A stretch of DNA of 5,991 bases from positions 1 to 5,991 of the forward strand of contig JAUWWH010000063.1 of the NCBI GenBank assembly GCA_030617005.1, read 5' to 3'. The stretch is from Candidatus Bathyarchaeota archaeon. Its GTDB lineage: Archaea > Thermoproteota > Bathyarchaeia > RBG-16-48-13 > GCA-020355125. A program made the position numbers and the translations under genes. The stretch's first letter is position 1, and every line of letters begins with the position of its first letter. Of this stretch, positions 5,046 through 5,991 are shown piece after piece. The notes below the pieces were generated by a model. It did not search any database. It saw only the letters and a list, made by a program, of their open reading frames with translations, and had not been told where the DNA came from.

Positions 5046-5991
5046 ATTACATCGAATTCTTCTTTGATCTCTCCAATTCGATTCAAGTTATTCTTTAAAA
5101 TTCTCATCCTATATGGACTTTTTAGCAATCTACCTACCTGTGTCAAGATGAAGCTTGGTCGTTTGAGATAATCAAGTAAAGCTTGACGGACCATCTGTTC
5201 GATTTCTTGGAAAGGTACAGAGGTTGGACAAATTTTTGGGACGCTAATTCCTGTTTCCCAATACTCATCATCATTTAGAATCCCTTTCATCTTTAATTCA
5301 TTCCAAATATCAGTTCCAGGATCAGCTCCTAAGATGTTAAACCGTGGAAAATCAATTTGCAGTTTTTTAGGGAAATTGAGAGTATTCAGTATCTCCTCTC
5401 GAGTCTCATCTGGAGCGCCTAAAATGAATGAACCGACTATGATGTCTATCCCAGCCTTCCTTGCTGTTTTAACCACATTTATCGATTGCTGAGGAGTAAT
5501 TTTTTTATTGTAATAATCTAAAATCCTTTGGTTAGCACTCTCAACACCAAAATAGATGACTTTACAGCCAGCTTTAGATGCTTCCTTAAACATTTCATAC
5601 GAGCAACTATCTACTCTTCCCTCACAAAACCATTCCACATCCAACTTTTCCCTTCTCATTGTTTTGCAAAGTTGGATAACCCTTTTTTGGTTCAATGTAA
5701 AACTGTCATCCACAAAAATGAACTGTTCATAGCCTTGACTTGTAAGATAATGCAATTCTTCTACCGTTTTTTCGATGGATCTTGGTCTCCACATGTGCTT
5801 GCAAAATTTTTGAGTACTGCAAAATCTACATCTATGAACACATCCCCGGGAGAAAATGAGGCTTGTAAATTTTTTCACCGCTATTTTTGCACCTGCGATT
5901 ATAGAATGATATTCTACATCAAGGAATCTACGATCTGGAAATGGAATAGAGTCTACATCTTTTATTAAAGGTCTATCCGGAGTCGAAACAA
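5030..5991 (-). CDS. Radical SAM protein, probably cobalamin-dependent (BchE-like), 5' end cut by window
   Basis: The frame is open to the right edge. The GTG at 5878 is internal, because a typical family linker (RPLIKDVDSIPFPDRRF) lies upstream of it, so 319 residues are visible. The radical SAM signature C50-x3-C54-x2-C57, within SRGCVHRCRFCS, binds the [4Fe-4S] cluster that splits S-adenosylmethionine. Further motifs in order are DDSF (94-97), the SAM-contacting GVES (148-151), and a GSFILGAPDET strand near 186-196. The linker before the cluster is typical of BchE/elongator-type proteins that carry an N-terminal B12-binding domain, which would lie beyond the edge, so cobalamin dependence is inferred. 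Such enzymes perform methyl transfers, ring closures or other radical steps on lipids, cofactors and natural products. The substrate is not identifiable. No membrane segment is evident. The gene converges on the CooT-like gene and shows no operon partner in view. Confidence 0.93.
   Translation of the reverse strand, partial: VSTPDRPLIKDVDSIPFPDRRFLDVEYHSIIAGAKIAVKKFTSLIFSRGCVHRCRFCSTQKFCKHMWRPRSIEKTVEELHYLTSQGYEQFIFVDDSFTLNQKRVIQLCKTMRREKLDVEWFCEGRVDSCSYEMFKEASKAGCKVIYFGVESANQRILDYYNKKITPQQSINVVKTARKAGIDIIVGSFILGAPDETREEILNTLNFPKKLQIDFPRFNILGADPGTDIWNELKMKGILNDDEYWETGISVPKICPTSVPFQEIEQMVRQALLDYLKRPSFILTQVGRLLKSPYRMRILKNNLNRIGEIKEEFDVIKKLD

Noticed and set aside
5528..5968. Plus-strand frame of 146 codons
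   Set aside because: It lies opposite the radical SAM gene, whose frame continues with recognisable family sequence to the window edge; its own translation shows no family pattern.

Overview
The window is about 6 kb of AT-rich, gene-dense DNA that most resembles an archaeal chromosome, probably an uncultured anaerobe of the TACK/Bathyarchaeia or Asgard type. The lineage is inference. The evidence is TATA-like boxes (TTTATATA before the DUF1786 gene, TTTAAAT before the CooT-like gene), oligo-T tracts after stop codons, weak ribosome binding sites, GTG and TTG starts, and an acetyl-CoA synthase whose C-terminal half resembles archaeal CdhC. DUF1786 and small 'MCEF' CooT-like proteins are also familiar from anaerobic archaea. 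An anaerobic bacterium cannot be excluded. No rRNA, tRNA, CRISPR or mobile element was seen.

Layout: (1) bases 1-762, plus strand: 3' part of a D-2-hydroxyacid dehydrogenase gene, cut by the left edge. (2) 763-995: a spacer with a strong 12-bp hairpin and a good TATA box. (3) 996-2078, plus strand: a DUF1786 protein with ASKHA-like nucleotide-binding motifs. (4) 2149-4095, plus strand: acetyl-CoA synthase with all six A-cluster cysteines, an N-terminal domain like that of bacterial AcsB, and Cys-Ser-Cys in place of the usual Cys-Gly-Cys. (5) 4236-4565, minus strand: a small cupin. (6) 4728-4913, plus strand: a CooT-family (nickel-binding) small protein. (7) 5030-5991, minus strand: a radical SAM protein of the cobalamin-dependent (BchE-like) type, cut by the right edge.

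How the genes may work together: the acetyl-CoA synthase makes or splits acetyl-CoA at a nickel/iron-sulfur centre in the Wood-Ljungdahl pathway. The CooT-like protein belongs to a family that binds nickel for carbon monoxide dehydrogenase. The DUF1786 gene lies 70 bp upstream of the synthase on the same strand and looks like an ATPase-fold protein, so an accessory or activating role is a reasonable but untested idea. No CO dehydrogenase, corrinoid protein or methyltransferase gene lies in the window, so the synthase is separated from its usual operon partners here. The dehydrogenase, cupin and radical SAM genes show no evident link to this chemistry.
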